Positions 1 to 46,845 of a stretch of 64,000 nucleotides of DNA are shown here, piece after piece (positions within the stretch are counted from its first letter, which is position 1; every line of letters begins with the position of its first letter). This stretch comes from Meghimatium bilineatum. Lineage: Eukaryota > Mollusca > Gastropoda > Stylommatophora > Philomycidae. Under the pieces are notes generated by a model. It saw only the letters and a list, made by a program, of their open reading frames with translations, was not told the DNA's origin and made no database searches. The DNA is taken from assembly GCA_034231615.1 (NCBI GenBank), contig CM067316.1, positions 31,436,009 through 31,500,008 of the forward strand. Direction: 5' to 3'. Both the position numbers and the translations under genes were made by a program.

Positions 1-132
1 TGGCGCTAAAGGAACATAGATAGTATTTACTATTGCTTCTGGCATTTGTGTGTCAATTTATTTGTGTTGTAGCACAGGGCATAATTTATATTTGTATCAG
101 AAATGTAAGCTACATGTCATTTTATTTACCAG

Positions 133-35539
<35,407 letters not shown>

Positions 35540-35739
35540 GGAAGCTGTGATTTGTTAATTTGAAATTATTACAATTGTTCCCATCAGAATATAATTGCAC
35601 ATATTACTCTCTACCAAACTTATCTTGCAACTTCTCCAACCATGAGACTTTCATTTCTCTGACCTCATAATCTAATGCTCATCATTTGTTTTTATATTTC
35701 CTATTCATAATTTTCTACTGTTCTTTCTCTTCTTTCCTT

Positions 35740-36000
35740 CCTCTTTTACCCTTTACGTGTGTCAAGGGAGATACAATGTTCTTGTTCTCGCTTTTCTGGC
35801 AGCTTCAGATGTTATTTGGTGTTCGTGTAATGTCTCTTTGATGTTGTCGATCCAGCATACTCTAGGTCTACCCTTGGCTCTTCTTTCTGCTACTCCTCTC
35901 TTCATGCTATATGCTTAATGAATCACACGGCATTCTTTCTAGATGACCAAACCATTGTATATGTTGGTTTTGTATATATTGTAGAATTGATATGACACCC
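35740..36000 (-). mobile_element. LINE C-terminal fragment
   Basis: Minus strand reads GRPRVCWIDNIKETLHEHQI and TSEAARKARTRTLYLP, the conserved tail of APE-type LINE ORFs. It falls in the probable DDX43 3' UTR. Confidence 0.6.
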
Positions 36001-36028
36001 ACTCTACTGATTTTCTACTGTTGGTTAC

Positions 36029-36039
36029 AATAAAATAAA
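36029..36039 (+). promoter_or_regulatory. Candidate poly(A) signal of the DDX43-like gene
   Basis: Two overlapping AATAAA hexamers (36029-36034, 36034-36039) lie 490 nt after the stop codon and are followed at once by a GT-rich stretch. They are the first hexamers seen after the stop. The 3' UTR would then include a LINE relic at 35740-36000. Confidence 0.45.
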
Positions 36040-36045
36040 TGTGTG

Positions 36046-36500
36046 GTTACCACACTTATAATTTCCTTAGTGTTCCATTCCTGTTTTCTTTAAGTTTCAG
36101 CTGTAGTATGTATCTGTATCATGACCTCTGGAGTGGGGCTTCTGTGACGGGTGTGATGATTAGGATATCAGAGAAAAGACAAGCATATGACTGGTTGGCT
36201 CTAAGCGACCAGTTCTCTTACATGGCTGACCTACTATGCTACAGGTAGCAATATGGTTACAGATGTCCACTGTTCAGTGAAAGAAAACTGAATGTATTTG
36301 TTACCAATGCCAAAATCTGATGTTCTGGGTTATTTGTGCAAATAAAATGGTGGCATGCATTTCTATCTAGAAATCTTGTAGAACCATTGTCTTGCAATAA
36401 GAGAGATCTGGTTGGGGTAAAATCTGACATGGAGTATACTATAAATATTAATTGGTGAATATCTGATGCTCATGAACATCGGGTGAACAGCTTCAATGAG
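36046..36500. other. Intergenic, unrecognised
   Basis: No motif or repeat partner was recognised. Confidence 0.3.
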
Positions 36501-36501
36501 A

Positions 36502-37556
36502 TTAACCAGATCGCAATTAGTCGCCGTTATTACTTGCTCCTTACAGTCGCTTTTTTTAACTTGTGTCATGGGATCGATATGACATTTTTTGTGTGTACCG
36601 GGTCTATCAGAAACCATGACCATTGCGTAGATCCGTAGTTTAGTTTCTTATTTTAATCGAAGCAATAGGACGTAAGACTGATTTATTACAATGTGTTTAA
36701 AATTAGCGAAGTATTAGACCTAGTTTTGGAAATGGAAGATATTATTCATATGTACACTGATGATGATAGCCATAGTAACGATGGAAATATGCACGATGTA
36801 GGTAATTTGCGTATCAAATATAAAGTGGAAAGTAACAGTGATGTTCCTTGTTAGATAGGCCTAATGTTTCCGACAAAGAGATGGACATGCGTGGTACTAA
36901 TTATACATTGCGAATTGTGATGTAGTTTTTCGAGTAGAAGTTGAGAATTTTGTACAAAACATTTGGTCTGTACATAATCTTGATGAGATTGCCACACGTT
37001 ATGAATACTTCAGCATCACTGTCAATGAGGAGTTTATCAATTTGCAGCCGATTTGACAAATTTGTATGTAACATAACGCACAGAACAAAGAAAGATGTGC
37101 TGTATATCTGTAACTGCCATTGAAATAAAACGTCTTTTTTTATATTATGATGGGCCTATGTATTCTGCTTGAGTATGGCATGTATTGGAATACAGATGAT
37201 TGGTTCTACATTTCGGATATATCAACATGTATGGGGGAAAAGAAGGTTTGAGAATATATCTCAATATTTTCATCTCAATATGACTCCACTACTCTGCACC
37301 CCCAAAGTAACAAAAAATATTGTCCCCCACATTATGTTGAGTATGAGTATTTAAAAAAAATATATTTATGTATTACATTATCTTTGATATAGGTTCATGC
37401 AAGACTATTTATTTTTCTGTTGATCTGCCAGGTCTGAGTGTGATATGATGAATAGTTTGAAATAAAATGCATTTTTAATAACATATTGATAATTTGGAGT
37501 TAATTTGGATAATGATGGCGATCGATAGAGAAATCACATAGTGGTGAAAGGGTTAA
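36502..37556 (+). mobile_element. Candidate internally deleted piggyBac element
   Basis: The right end GTGAAAGGGTTAA reads in reverse as TTAACCCTTTCAC, a typical piggyBac terminus at TTAA (37553). The left end TTAACC at 36502 is less certain. Inside, MEDIIHMYTDDDSHSNDGNM (36732) resembles an acidic piggyBac N-terminus, and RTKKDVLYICNCH (to 37123) the start of the C-terminal cysteine cluster; most of the transposase is missing. Confidence 0.45.
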
Positions 37557-38110
37557 AAAAATTGTATCATCTGAATCATTAGTGGATCAACTCTTACCAA
37601 GTTTTGAATAAAATTGATTGTCATATTCAAATATTCACAGATCCTATACTTCTTCTTCAGCGTTCATTCTCAAACTCCTGCTGGATCTCCCTTGTAGCAG
37701 GACCATGGTCCTACTAGATTTCCAGCAGGATGTAGTTCAGAGAATGGAAATGCGTTGTGTCACCATTTTATTTGCGTCAGTGGCCCGACATATCCGTCTT
37801 TGGCGGGAGATCCTATAAGATACATGTTATCAGAGTTTGGAAAACTACACCGAAAACCACCATTACCGGTAATCAAATCAGTGCTAAATTTAGCATGTGA
37901 ACCATGAAGAACATCAATCTGAATGACTATGTTGACATCGGACGAAAACGACCATTCTGAAAATAATACTGCAAGGGAACCGCCGTAGGTGAAGAAGCAG
38001 AGGACAAATAAAGACATGGACAACATAAAGGAATGGACAGATTTTTCCTCAGTAATCTGCATCGTTGAAGATAATCACTGTAGGACTATATGTGCTGAAG
38101 CATCCAATTT
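37557..38110. repeat. Dispersed repeat C, copy 1 (carries a SINE insertion)
   Basis: Flanking the SINE at 37649, the sequence is collinear with 38930-39290 (TCTTACCAAGT, CTAAATTTAGCATGT, CGACCATTCTG/TGCCGTTCTG). Possibly a piggyBac part, since a piggyBac transposase relic follows at 39640. Identity not established. Confidence 0.45.
37649..37807 (-). mobile_element. 160-bp SINE-like retroposon, copy 3
   Basis: Perfect 10-bp duplication agatcctata at 37639-37648 and 37808-37817. Same ends as the other copies: CTTCTTCTTCAGCGTTC on the left and CCGTCTTTGGCGGG on the right. Confidence 0.85.
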
Positions 38111-38149
38111 GGTACCCCTTCGACCCTGATGGTTTACGAGTTTATAGAA

Positions 38150-38235
38150 AGCACTGTATTTTAGCAAATTTCTGTTATATGCATATTTTGTCGGCCCAGA
38201 CTAAGTTGTTATAATGGGGTTAAACTGTACTTTAT
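38150..38235. mobile_element. pogo/Tigger-like MITE, right part
   Basis: AGCAAATTTCTGTTATATGC, GGCCCAGACTAAGTTGTTAT and a degraded terminus AACTGTA. Confidence 0.55.
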
Positions 38236-38929
38236 GATAATGCCGTGACTTTTGTGTTTTAACCTTTCAGTCCCAACTTATCTGGAAAAACTGGGCTTAA
38301 TTTCCAGGGCAAGGGGAATAAATCTGCAAAAAAATGAGAAGTGATTGTGAACACACACAAAATTAATTTTTAAAAAATACAATTTGTAATCAATGTTTAT
38401 GATTCAACGTCCATTTTACTAATAAATAGTAGATGTACTAATTTGTGAATGTCATTTAACACAGGTTTACTTATGTAACATACAAAATGAGCACCAGTTT
38501 TCTGGCAGCCATATTCCTGTCAGTTCATCTGTAGACTTCTGTAATTGGTGAGTCCCAAATATATTGGCCTAGACACACACAAAAAGATCTTGATCTGGTA
38601 AAATGTTTCCACAAAGGATCTTGTTTCCATGAATATTTTGATACCAGCCTTCACATTGGTTTGTTCTGCGCTTCAAAGAATGACATATAGAAATAGTGAA
38701 AGATGGGCCTAATCAAAAGAAGAGTAATATGGATCAATGTCAATTGCAGGACCGATTTCTCATGGAATTTATCAATATTGACATAGTACAGTTGTGCTGA
38801 CTATTCTCAATCATTACTACCTGGTAAGTCTGGTGTGTGGCGGTTGCGTAAATGTCATTACGCCTACACTACAGATCGTCACTACTTTCAACTCCCATCC
38901 TGAACTAATTCCCCACCAACATTCATTCT
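38236..38929. other. Intergenic, unrecognised
   Basis: No coding or repeat signal beyond short A/T-rich tracts. GCGGTTGCGTAAATGTCATTACGCC near 38840 has a short inverted pair (GCGTAA/TTACGC) and resembles piggyBac end sequence at 55850. Confidence 0.3.
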
Positions 38930-39290
38930 CTAAAATTACATTTAACAAAATGCCTATCAACGTCATCTGAATCATAAGTAATCATGGAATTTGAATCATT
39001 CTTACCAAGTATTGAAGGTCATAATAAACCTTTCGCATCTCAGAATCCACAGTTCTTAGAAACGATAGGAACACTGCTAATTTGAGCCACCATTACTGAT
39101 TTGATCACATCAACACTAAATTTAGCATGTCTATTCACATGTCAACACTGAAGAAATATTAAAATCACTGTCAATATTGGCCGAACTCTGCCGTTCTGGG
39201 AATTAATCAGTTGCAGTCACTATGGGATTGGGAAGATTAAATGTAGAATATACTGTAACTTCTTATATTTAGAAGCCACCCTTCATTTAA
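38930..39290. repeat. Dispersed repeat C, copy 2
   Basis: Partner of 37557-38110 without the SINE, confirming that the SINE is a later insertion. Confidence 0.45.
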
Positions 39291-39639
39291 ATTCAGTATT
39301 TGTAAAACATCTAAGAAAGTTTATTGTCAATAATGTGGATAATCTTCAACAGTGTGATATAATTTGATGAGGGCATCAAGCATATAGGTGCATTGCAATC
39401 AGGAAAGTACATACAGGTCTAATTTCTTTTTTCTGCAGCTATACAGTATAGATTATTCCTTGCCTTGTCATATGTCAGCAAAATGTCACCCGTTGTTCTG
39501 TTCCATTCTGCTGAATTGATGTTTTAATCAAAGAACAGCTAGTTTTATAAGACTGCAAGACAAACATTCTGCCTGAACTTCTTTACAGTGATAGGAGAAT
39601 TAACAGTGTTGTAAATGATGTCCATTGACCAGTGTAGTT

Positions 39640-40330
39640 TCAACTAGGAAGTTGTATAATGGTAGATACCACTTATAGAATCTGTGTGGGTATTGATAGA
39701 CACATCTCTCAATTGTCCAAAGTGGTCAACTTTCCTCATGTATTTGCTGTATTTTTCTGCAAGAAACTGTTTGTGAATTGTTCTGCCTTCACCCCTTTTT
39801 TCTATGGTCCTGTCAATAACTGCACGCGAGTGGACAATAGATATAAGGTTAACTCCTAATGTATCATGCCATGTGACAGCTAGCATATTTTACTCTTCAG
39901 TGGCACAAAAGACTGCATGGTCTGCTTTTTTTCAGTTTCATATTATTTTTCATTAGTTCTTCAGAAAATTGTTTTTTGTTCTCAACTTCGGATCCACATG
40001 CACCAATTTGCTTTCCTTTTAGTTCTTGACATAATGCTGGAGAAGACTAAAAACTGTCACTGTAAAGAATATACCCAATTGAGAAGCTCCTTCACAATCC
40101 TAGAAGTTACTCCAACAGAAGACAACATTATTTTTTTGTCAGTATATCTAATTAATTTTAGACAATATTGTGTGCTAGAATCAGCAAGCAATAATAGTTT
40201 AAAGTCCCACTTTGTAGGTTTGACTAGTATGTATTGTTTGAAATATAAATGTCCTTTAAACTTAACCACTGATTCGCTTATTGACAACTCCTGCCCAGGC
40301 GTGTAATGTTGAATGTAGGTTAGCAAAATT
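39640..40330 (-). pseudogene. piggyBac transposase relic (DDE core)
   Basis: Frames on the minus strand give YTPGQELSISESVVKFKGHL, then FKQYILVKPTKWDFKLLLLA, close to the LS(I/V)DESMV.FKGR...KPTKWG block of piggyBac transposases (the usual D is S in ISES). The next piece reads IEKRGEGRTIHKQFLAEKYS and KYMRKVDHFGQLRD (family form YNK.MGGVDR.DQ). Two frames separated by a decayed stretch. Confidence 0.72.
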
Positions 40331-40370
40331 ATGTCAAGGAGACTGTCTGCTTTGAATACTAACCTGATAC

Positions 40371-40431
40371 AGCGAAATCCCTCTATAGTGCATCTTGCTA
40401 TAACAAATTTCCCTATATAACAACACTTTTC
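40371..40431. mobile_element. pogo/Tigger-like MITE, left half (split by LINE)
   Basis: CAGCGAAATCCCTCTATAGT to AACAACACTTTTC. The MITE resumes at 42193 with the last 13 bp repeated, showing that a LINE landed inside it. Confidence 0.78.
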
Positions 40432-42192
40432 GTATTCGTTGACCTGTGGCTTTCAACAGAGTAGACATACAACTTCTTTGAAAAACACTATCAATATACG
40501 GAGTACCAGAACATTTATTCAATATATGCACTCAAGGGCATTTATGCTTATAGCCAATGTGAAGTAAGAACAAATACATGAGTATCCAATAAGTTCCAAA
40601 TTTAATCAGGAGTTCGCCAGGGCTGTGTAGTATCCCCCCTACTTTTATAACATATTATTGACCACATCTGTAAAATAACAAGTATCAATGAAGATAACAT
40701 AAAAGACAAATTGAACAAACTACTCTTTGCAGACGACCAAGTACTAATAGTGACATCAGAAGAACAATTACAAGAACATATGAACAGATCCACGCAACAT
40801 GTCAAAAATTTAACATGAACATTAATATTGAAAAGAAATAATGGCAATAGCAAAGAAAGAAAGAAATATCACTATCTCCATCGATGACAAACACTTTATA
40901 CAGGTAAATAGTTAGTCGTTGGATCATCGTCATTGCACTCCGGACAAGCCCATAGGTGCTCAGATCCCTCCTTGAGTGTAGCCGCCATTACCGTTGACTG
41001 ACGGTCCCAGTATGTAGTTATTGACCATAATTATTTCTTGCCCACGAAACCGCTCCTTTCTAGCGACACCACATTTCAAACCAAATTCCTTTATTCTAGT
41101 CATGAAACAAGAGCCATCGTCGCTTATACAGTCATTTGCTCGTGCGTTTTCCCGTATGGAGTTCAAAATGTCTGATTGATTCATCGCTCCACCAACAGCC
41201 GTAATAGCAGCGTGTGCGGCCAACCTATCTGCTCTCTCATTACCCCGGACTCCTGCATGTCCCAGCACAAAAATGGTCATTTTACACATACAGGAATTCT
41301 TCACTGCATTCAGCCACTGTTCCCGAATGTATCCCGCCTATACTTTCACAATCATGCTCATCGAGTCACTGAGTATGCAGGCATGCTCGCAGATAGTCTG
41401 CGAGCAGACCCATTGAATACTTCCGGTCACAATGGTGTACACAGCAACTTGTGTTTTTGTGCGACACCGTCAACATCACTTGAAAGATGGATTCTTTCAT
41501 TATTTCATCTAGGATGTGGTGTTAGTTATTTTGACAGGGGGTCCACTCATCAAGATCTTCGCCGGCACGACAAAATACGTGCATCATCAGAGCTGAAATT
41601 TTCATGAGTGTGGCCGTTATTTCATGTGATTGCAAGACATACAGGTAATTGAGTTCACCTATTTAGCAAGCATTATATCAAGTGAAGGGAAAACTAGTAA
41701 AGAGATACAAAATAGATGCAACAAAACATCCTAGGACAGACGACACATATTTTCAAGAACAAAAATGTAAACATAGACACTAAAGTTGTATTATACACGA
41801 TTATTATTATCTCATCACTATGCTACCAGTGCCAAACATGGATAATGACAGCACAAGACAAAAGTAAAATAGTGACAGCAGAAATGACGTGTCTATGAAG
41901 AATACTCGGAGTGTCATTAAGAGATAGAATTAGAAACGATAACATCAGACAGATAACCAAAATACCAGTATTGGAACACATCAAAAGACAACAGATGGTT
42001 TTCACACATTTCCAGATTACCAACAGATAGCATGCCACAAATGGCCATGACACAGATATAATGGCTATAAACCCAGAGGAAGACCATGTAAAAGATGGAT
42101 CAAAGAAGCCACAGGAACAAGTTTACAAACAGCACACAAGAAGGCCATCTCCAGAGACTGAAAGACGAACAAGGACCACAGTGTATAGATAG
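40432..42192 (+). mobile_element. APE-type LINE inserted in the MITE (5' truncated, itself interrupted)
   Basis: Flanked by the 13-bp duplication aacaacacttttc (40419-40431 and 42193-42205). RT part: VRQGCVVSPLLL and NKLLFADDQVLIVTSEEQLQ. The C-terminal part after 41639 reads VLYTIIIISSLCYQCQTWIM, then RDRIRNDNIRQITKIPVLEH. A second LINE sits at 40908-41638. Frames are broken by several stops. Confidence 0.76.
40908..41638 (-). mobile_element. R1/LOA-like LINE, RNase H end, nested insertion
   Basis: Flanked by the 10-bp duplication atacaggtaa (40898-40907 and 41639-41648). Minus strand: CILSDSMSMIVKV, then MTIFVLGHAGVRGNERADRL, then GSEHLWACPECNDDD. RNase H followed by a CPxC zinc motif is the R1/LOA C-terminal order. 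5' truncated within RNase H. Confidence 0.8.
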
Positions 42193-42310
42193 AACAACAC
42201 TTTTCAAAATCCGCAATCATATTTATTCTTTATACTGTATTCAGCGAATTTCTGTTATTACATACATACTGCATCAGTCCGGACAAAGTTGTTATAATGG
42301 AATTCCACTG
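42193..42310. mobile_element. pogo/Tigger-like MITE, right half
   Basis: AACAACACTTTTCAAAATCC through GTTGTTATAATGGAATTCCACTG followed by TA. Joined to 40371-40431 it gives about 166 bp, the length of the complete copy at 25239. Confidence 0.78.
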
Positions 42311-42312
42311 TA

Positions 42313-43005
42313 TTATTAAAATGTAGGTTTCTGTGTAGTAATTGATCTGTTCCACACATAACCTTGAATATGGTATGTCGTTTAACCAATAGTTCTTGCA
42401 ATTTCTGTTTGATCAGGAAAAGAGTGTGGTCGACGAATGGCTCAACTACTCCAAACTTTAAACAAAATTCAGTGCTAGTCCTTACTCCTACACATGCCCA
42501 GAGTGTGGTAGCATTTTGCAATTAACATTGCCTGTGTACCTAGTGAGGTGGTTTTCTCCATAGCTGCTCACTTACTCTGTGATATGATATATGGCAGTGT
42601 TATGGGGAAAAGTTTTTAAATATCAATGCACTGGAATCCATCTGTGCAAGTACAGACATGCTGTTACTGTATGGAATAAGAATTCAGCTTCTAGCAAGTT
42701 TTCTCCATGTTAAATTATTGTTTTGGACATCAGTCCTTTCATGGCCAATTCTGCCACCTTCAACATCGCCCGTATTTACACTTTCGAAATCATCTGCATC
42801 TTTTCTGCTGTGACTATCGCCAGTAGGCCTATCATTTAGGCTATCAAAATTACTCCATTAGACATTTTCAGATTCACTCCAAGAATCAAACTCACTTCTG
42901 CTGTAATGGTCAACATTATCTGCCATGATCATTATATCTAACGAGCACACTTGTGCAAAAACAATGAGATATATAAACATTTTAACCATTAAATGCTGCT
43001 TTGGC
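42313..43005. other. Intergenic, unrecognised
   Basis: No motif. No repeat partner recognised. Confidence 0.3.
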
Positions 43006-43009
43006 GCCA

Positions 43010-43080
43010 CATTCCAAATTGGCACCACCCCAATCTCAAAATATATTAAGAGACAACAGATCAAATAGTTTGCACACATC
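43010..43080 (+). mobile_element. LINE C-terminal fragment, left part (split by retroposon)
   Basis: Encodes YIKRQQIKFAHINRLP-like sequence (cf. IKRQ..WFGH..RMP). It continues after the retroposon at 44284, encoding RLPSDSIQQQ-like and GRFRGRPRKGWTTEIRG. Confidence 0.55.
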
Positions 43081-43091
43081 AACAGACTACC

Positions 43092-44283
43092 GGGGTGCAA
43101 AGGGAACGCATTGCTCTAGGCGGACCCATGGTTAGCAGATAACCAAGATCCCAAATGTACCTCCACGCGGTGCACCCTGGAAACAGAAATACAGCAGCTC
43201 GTGCTGATTCTGGCCAAATCTTTTGGGGATCGTGTCCGAGAATGTGGAGGTAGCAGATGGAAAGAGATTTGACTACACAAGAGACAGACAATATCTCCGA
43301 CACCACCAGCAGCACCACATATAGCGACACTGTCGACATACAGTGAAGCTAGTCATTCCAGTCCGAACATTGGAAGGGCGGCCAATGTAAAATGCACGTA
43401 AAGGTAGATGCATGGCGAAAGACAAATAGATTTCATACCGAGTACAATGAAACAATGAACGGGCAGAACAGCGCGAACTGCAAATAGAAAATGAAAAGTT
43501 CCTAGGAAAGGGGAACTACAAGCTCCGTCAGCTCGAGACGAGCTTCTAGTTACCTGTGTTCCTTACAGGCAGAGACCCAGACCCATTCATTGGCGTTTGG
43601 TAAAGCAAGAAGACCTAATCCAACTCTAATGTCGAGCCTTCCTAAACCGGAAATATGCTCGCGAAGAGAAAGGGTTCTGTACTCGATACGCTCAGGCACA
43701 AAAGGGACAACGATTTAGCCCTGGCCCAACTCTACTGTCAGGTTTTCCTACACCGGAAATACACTTGAAGAGAGAAAGGGTTCAGTACCTGATGGGCTCA
43801 GGCGCTATTGGGACAAGGACGCTCAGCTCGAGAACGCCTTGCTCTCAAACGCGTGGTGTGAGACTCGAACTTGGATAAGGGGTACACGATGTCGGTGAAT
43901 GACACCTCGGCTAAGAGGGCGAAAGAGCCAGGGTCCAACTCCTCTGTTGAGTTCTTCCCCTTAAGGAAGCAGGCTCACGGATGAGAAACGGTTCGGTACC
44001 CAATGGGCACAGGCACACCACGTCCAATTACACGAGACTGGAATACCTCGTTCGAGTCAGACGAGAGCAAAAAATCGTCTGGGCGAAGAGTCTCCACTAC
44101 GCGTGCCTGGAGACAGATATAGAGGCTGTCACAGGCTAAGGGTAGCCCACCCGAATTGTCAAGGCATGCCGAAATCGGATGTGCTAGGCCTACAAGGCGC
44201 ATAAGGTGGCACAACGTAATCACGCTCCCGGCGGAAATCGCACGGATATCTGTGATGGTTACAATGGAGCGAACGAAAAACAA
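43092..44283 (+). mobile_element. 1.2-kb non-coding retroposon, copy C (full length)
   Basis: A 1192-bp sense-strand copy flanked by the perfect 11-bp duplication aacagactacc (43081-43091 and 44284-44294). Begins GGGGTGCAAAGGGAACGC and ends GCGAACGAAAAACAAA. It shares both ends with copy A (inverted at 6527-7752). Related blocks GGGTTCNGTAC occur at 43672, 43778 and 43989, steps of 106 and 211 bp. Translated frames are short and not conserved between copies, so an RNA-based function or pure parasitism is more likely than a protein. Confidence 0.82.
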
Positions 44284-44455
44284 AACAGACTACCATCAGA
44301 TAGCATACAACAACAAGCTATGCTACAGATACAGTGAAGGCAGATTTAGAGGTCGACCACGAAAAGGATGGACCACTGAAATAAGAGGCGACAAATTCCA
44401 CAATATACTCAGTACACAAGAGAGCCATTGCCAGCGAAGTTTAGCGAATACATAG
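44284..44455 (+). mobile_element. LINE C-terminal fragment, right part
   Basis: Encodes YSEGRFRGRPRKGWTTEIRG and NILSTQESHCQRSLA, the GRPRK.W tail of an APE-type LINE, continuing from 43080. Confidence 0.6.
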
Positions 44456-44639
44456 AATGCCGCTCAATGTCATAGCTCACAAGTGCAGCCATTTTGTAAC
44501 GACATAGTGCCTCGGATGAGATATATTTAGCAATGATATCAATATCACTGTGCTTGATGACACGTGGTAACTATTTCGACTACCAGCGAAGATGGTCAAC
44601 AAGGGTAAATAGTGGAAATTTAACATCTGCCGAATTTTG

Positions 44640-44860
44640 TCAATAAAGCGTAAACCTTTAGGAAGCCAGATTATAAAATACAAAACGTCTTCCTGCCACC
44701 AGATTCTATTTTGAGAATTTGCGTTATTGATGGTGACTGTTTTGAAAATGTGATGTTTTGGTTGTTAGGTATTTAAATAATATTTGCACATATAAATAAA
44801 GAATTGAATTCTGCATATATTGGTGTAATTTATGTACATGTGTGTGTGATAGTAATAAAG
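44640..44860. repeat. Repeat shared with piggyBac-flanking sequence
   Basis: AATAAAGAATTGAATTCTGC and ATATTGGTGTAA recur in reverse orientation at 48520-48565 and 60480-60530, next to piggyBac-related sequence, so this is probably a piggyBac terminal region. Confidence 0.45.
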
Positions 44861-45619
44861 TATGAGAAAGTAATAAAGATGTTTTCCACAAAAAACATAT
44901 TTTATAACAAATAAAGCGAAAAAAAATAACTTACCTTACTTATCCAATTGTTTGGCAACACTGAACACTAAATCACACACAAATCTGTTGTATTTATGTT
45001 CTTTCATTGCGAAATTATCAAAATATTGCCGGGTGAACTGTATAAAACATGTAGATTTGCAATAAAATCGTTCTTAGAGCTTAGGCCTAGAGTCATTCTT
45101 GGTGCCACTTCCAACATATTTGATATCAAACATGTACAAGTCCCCACACCAACACAGCATTCTGTATATTCACTGCTCTGAAACTAAATAACCCAATAAT
45201 TTATGATTCAAACCACAATTCAACGTGATTTTATTCAAAATACAATGATACAACAGCCTATAAACCCGATTCACCATCATGGCATCGTACCGGTGTACAG
45301 GTGTGGTCAGATTAATTGCTATACAACGTATACCTTCTACATAGACATTTTCACAATGACCATGACAGACGTAGAAATGTACCAGATTCAATTGCGCATG
45401 TTTCCCCAAGTATGTGCATTGACCAATCAGGCTCTGGTACGTGTATTTAACATGATTCTCATTAGATGAATACTATCGACAACAGCGATATCCGCTATTT
45501 AAATTTTTGTCGACAAGTGTTTACAAAAGCGTCGTACGGTTAATACACGATTAGGTCACGTAAAATATTGTACAAGGGACATAACATGTTAATAACTGCA
45601 AGGAATACAACTCGTTAAT
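44861..45619. other. Intergenic, unrecognised
   Basis: Short overlapping frames only (an 88-codon frame at 45203 shows no motif). Nothing else seen. Confidence 0.3.
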
Positions 45620-45700
45620 GATTGTATATAACGAAATTTGATTACATACATATTCTGTCAGTCTTGACAAATTCATTATAATGGGATTTCACTGTACCAA
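45620..45700. mobile_element. pogo/Tigger-like MITE, right part
   Basis: ATTACATACATATTCTGTCA through CATTATAATGGGATTTCACTG and TA. Confidence 0.58.
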
Positions 45701-45719
45701 CTCTCTTATACCAACATGG

Positions 45720-45880
45720 AGTCCATTTCCCAAAGGGGGCAATTTTATTCCATGAAGGGGCAATTTCAACAAGTAATTAGGTTTCATTTAGGGAATAATT
45801 CAGTTGTTTTTTAGAATTTTAGAGTCTTATGTAGGGCATGGAGTAAAAAAAAAAAGGTGGGAAACACTGTTCTAAACTGT
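45720..45880. mobile_element. Candidate hAT-like terminal fragment
   Basis: Ends GGTGGGAAACACTG, which reads in reverse as CAGTGTTTCCCACC, a typical hAT terminus. No partner terminus identified. Confidence 0.35.
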
Positions 45881-45934
45881 GGGAGTGTGCAGCAACACAT
45901 ATCAGAATGTGCTAAGCACAAAATTTAAAGCTGC

Positions 45935-46660
45935 GATCTTCTTCTTTCATTCACTTGAAACATGTCTATATCTGTAATTCTGTCTCCTGAATAAAACTGT
46001 CTTTTGTAATTCATACAGTGGTCCATATAGCTTTGAATCCAGTATTGTTTCCTCTGTCTGCCTCAGCGTTTCATACTCAGAAAACTCTTGAAGTATATGT
46101 TTGGCACTCTGTACTGCCTGTCCACATGTGACTGCGGAGTCGGTTGTGTCTCGTTCCTAGGTGTAGAATTTCAACTTGTTCTGATCTGTTCATAATGTGA
46201 TAGTCATCTTGTGGTGGTATTTATGGCTTTCTTATTGACCTGTTTATCTGTTTTTTCTGCTGGTCGGTGATTGTTTCATCTGGTTGGTCTTCGGCAGCAC
46301 CTTCCTGAGCCAGTAGGTCTGCTTTTTCACTTCCTGGTATTCCACAGTGAGTTACTGAGTTAACAATCCACTGCATTGTTACCCTATACTGGTAAGACAA
46401 TTCACTAAGTAGTTTTTTCAAGTCTGTTAGTTTTCCAGACTGGAGAGGTTGAAGCACTGACCTGGCATCTGTCAGGAATAGGGCCAGGATTGAAGTTCAG
46501 CAGTTTTTCAGTTGCCACTATAATTCTTTGGATTTCTGCAACATAATTATTGCAGAATTTACCTGTTGGTGTAGTGATAGTATCTCTAGGATCAAAAACA
46601 CTGCGATCAAAATCCAGAATGGCAATCCTAAGAAAAGGTCAAATATCACCTCAAGCAAGT
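45935..46660 (-). mobile_element. Jockey/I-like LINE (family J1), RNase H fragment
   Basis: Minus strand: VLQPLQSGKLTDLKKLLSEL, then THCGIPGSEKADLLAQEGAA. Same family as 57145-57918 and 62625-64000. The 3' end GTTTCAAGTGAATGAAAGAAGAAG-type tail lies near 45935-45965. An internal deletion and frameshifts are present. Confidence 0.7.
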
Positions 46661-46674
46661 TTCATCTCTATACA

Positions 46675-46837
46675 TTGCCGAAAATGGATGCATCTAGCCA
46701 TTGGCGCAAATAAAATGGCGATACAACGCATTTCCATTCTCTGGACTATATCCTGCTGGAAATTTAGTAGGACCATGGTCCTGCTATAAGGGAGATCCAA
46801 CGGGAGTTTGAGAATGAATGCAGAATAAGAAGAAGAA
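46675..46837 (+). mobile_element. 160-bp SINE-like retroposon, copy 4 (opposite orientation)
   Basis: Sense is on the plus strand here: TTGCCGAAAATGGATGC to GAATAAGAAGAAGAA. Flanked by tctataca at 46667-46674 and 46838-46845. The same family reading in both orientations rules out a strand artefact. Confidence 0.78.
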
Positions 46838-46845
46838 TCTATACA

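Noticed and set aside
37618..37818. Conserved open frame (LLDFQQDVVQRMEMRC) seen in four places, suggesting a repeated protein exon
   Set aside because: It runs antisense through the 160-bp SINE-like element; frame sharing follows from DNA identity and there are no splice sites or stops at consistent places.
41203..41469. Plus-strand frame at 41176-41607 as a gene
   Set aside because: Antisense shadow of the nested R1/LOA RNase H fragment.
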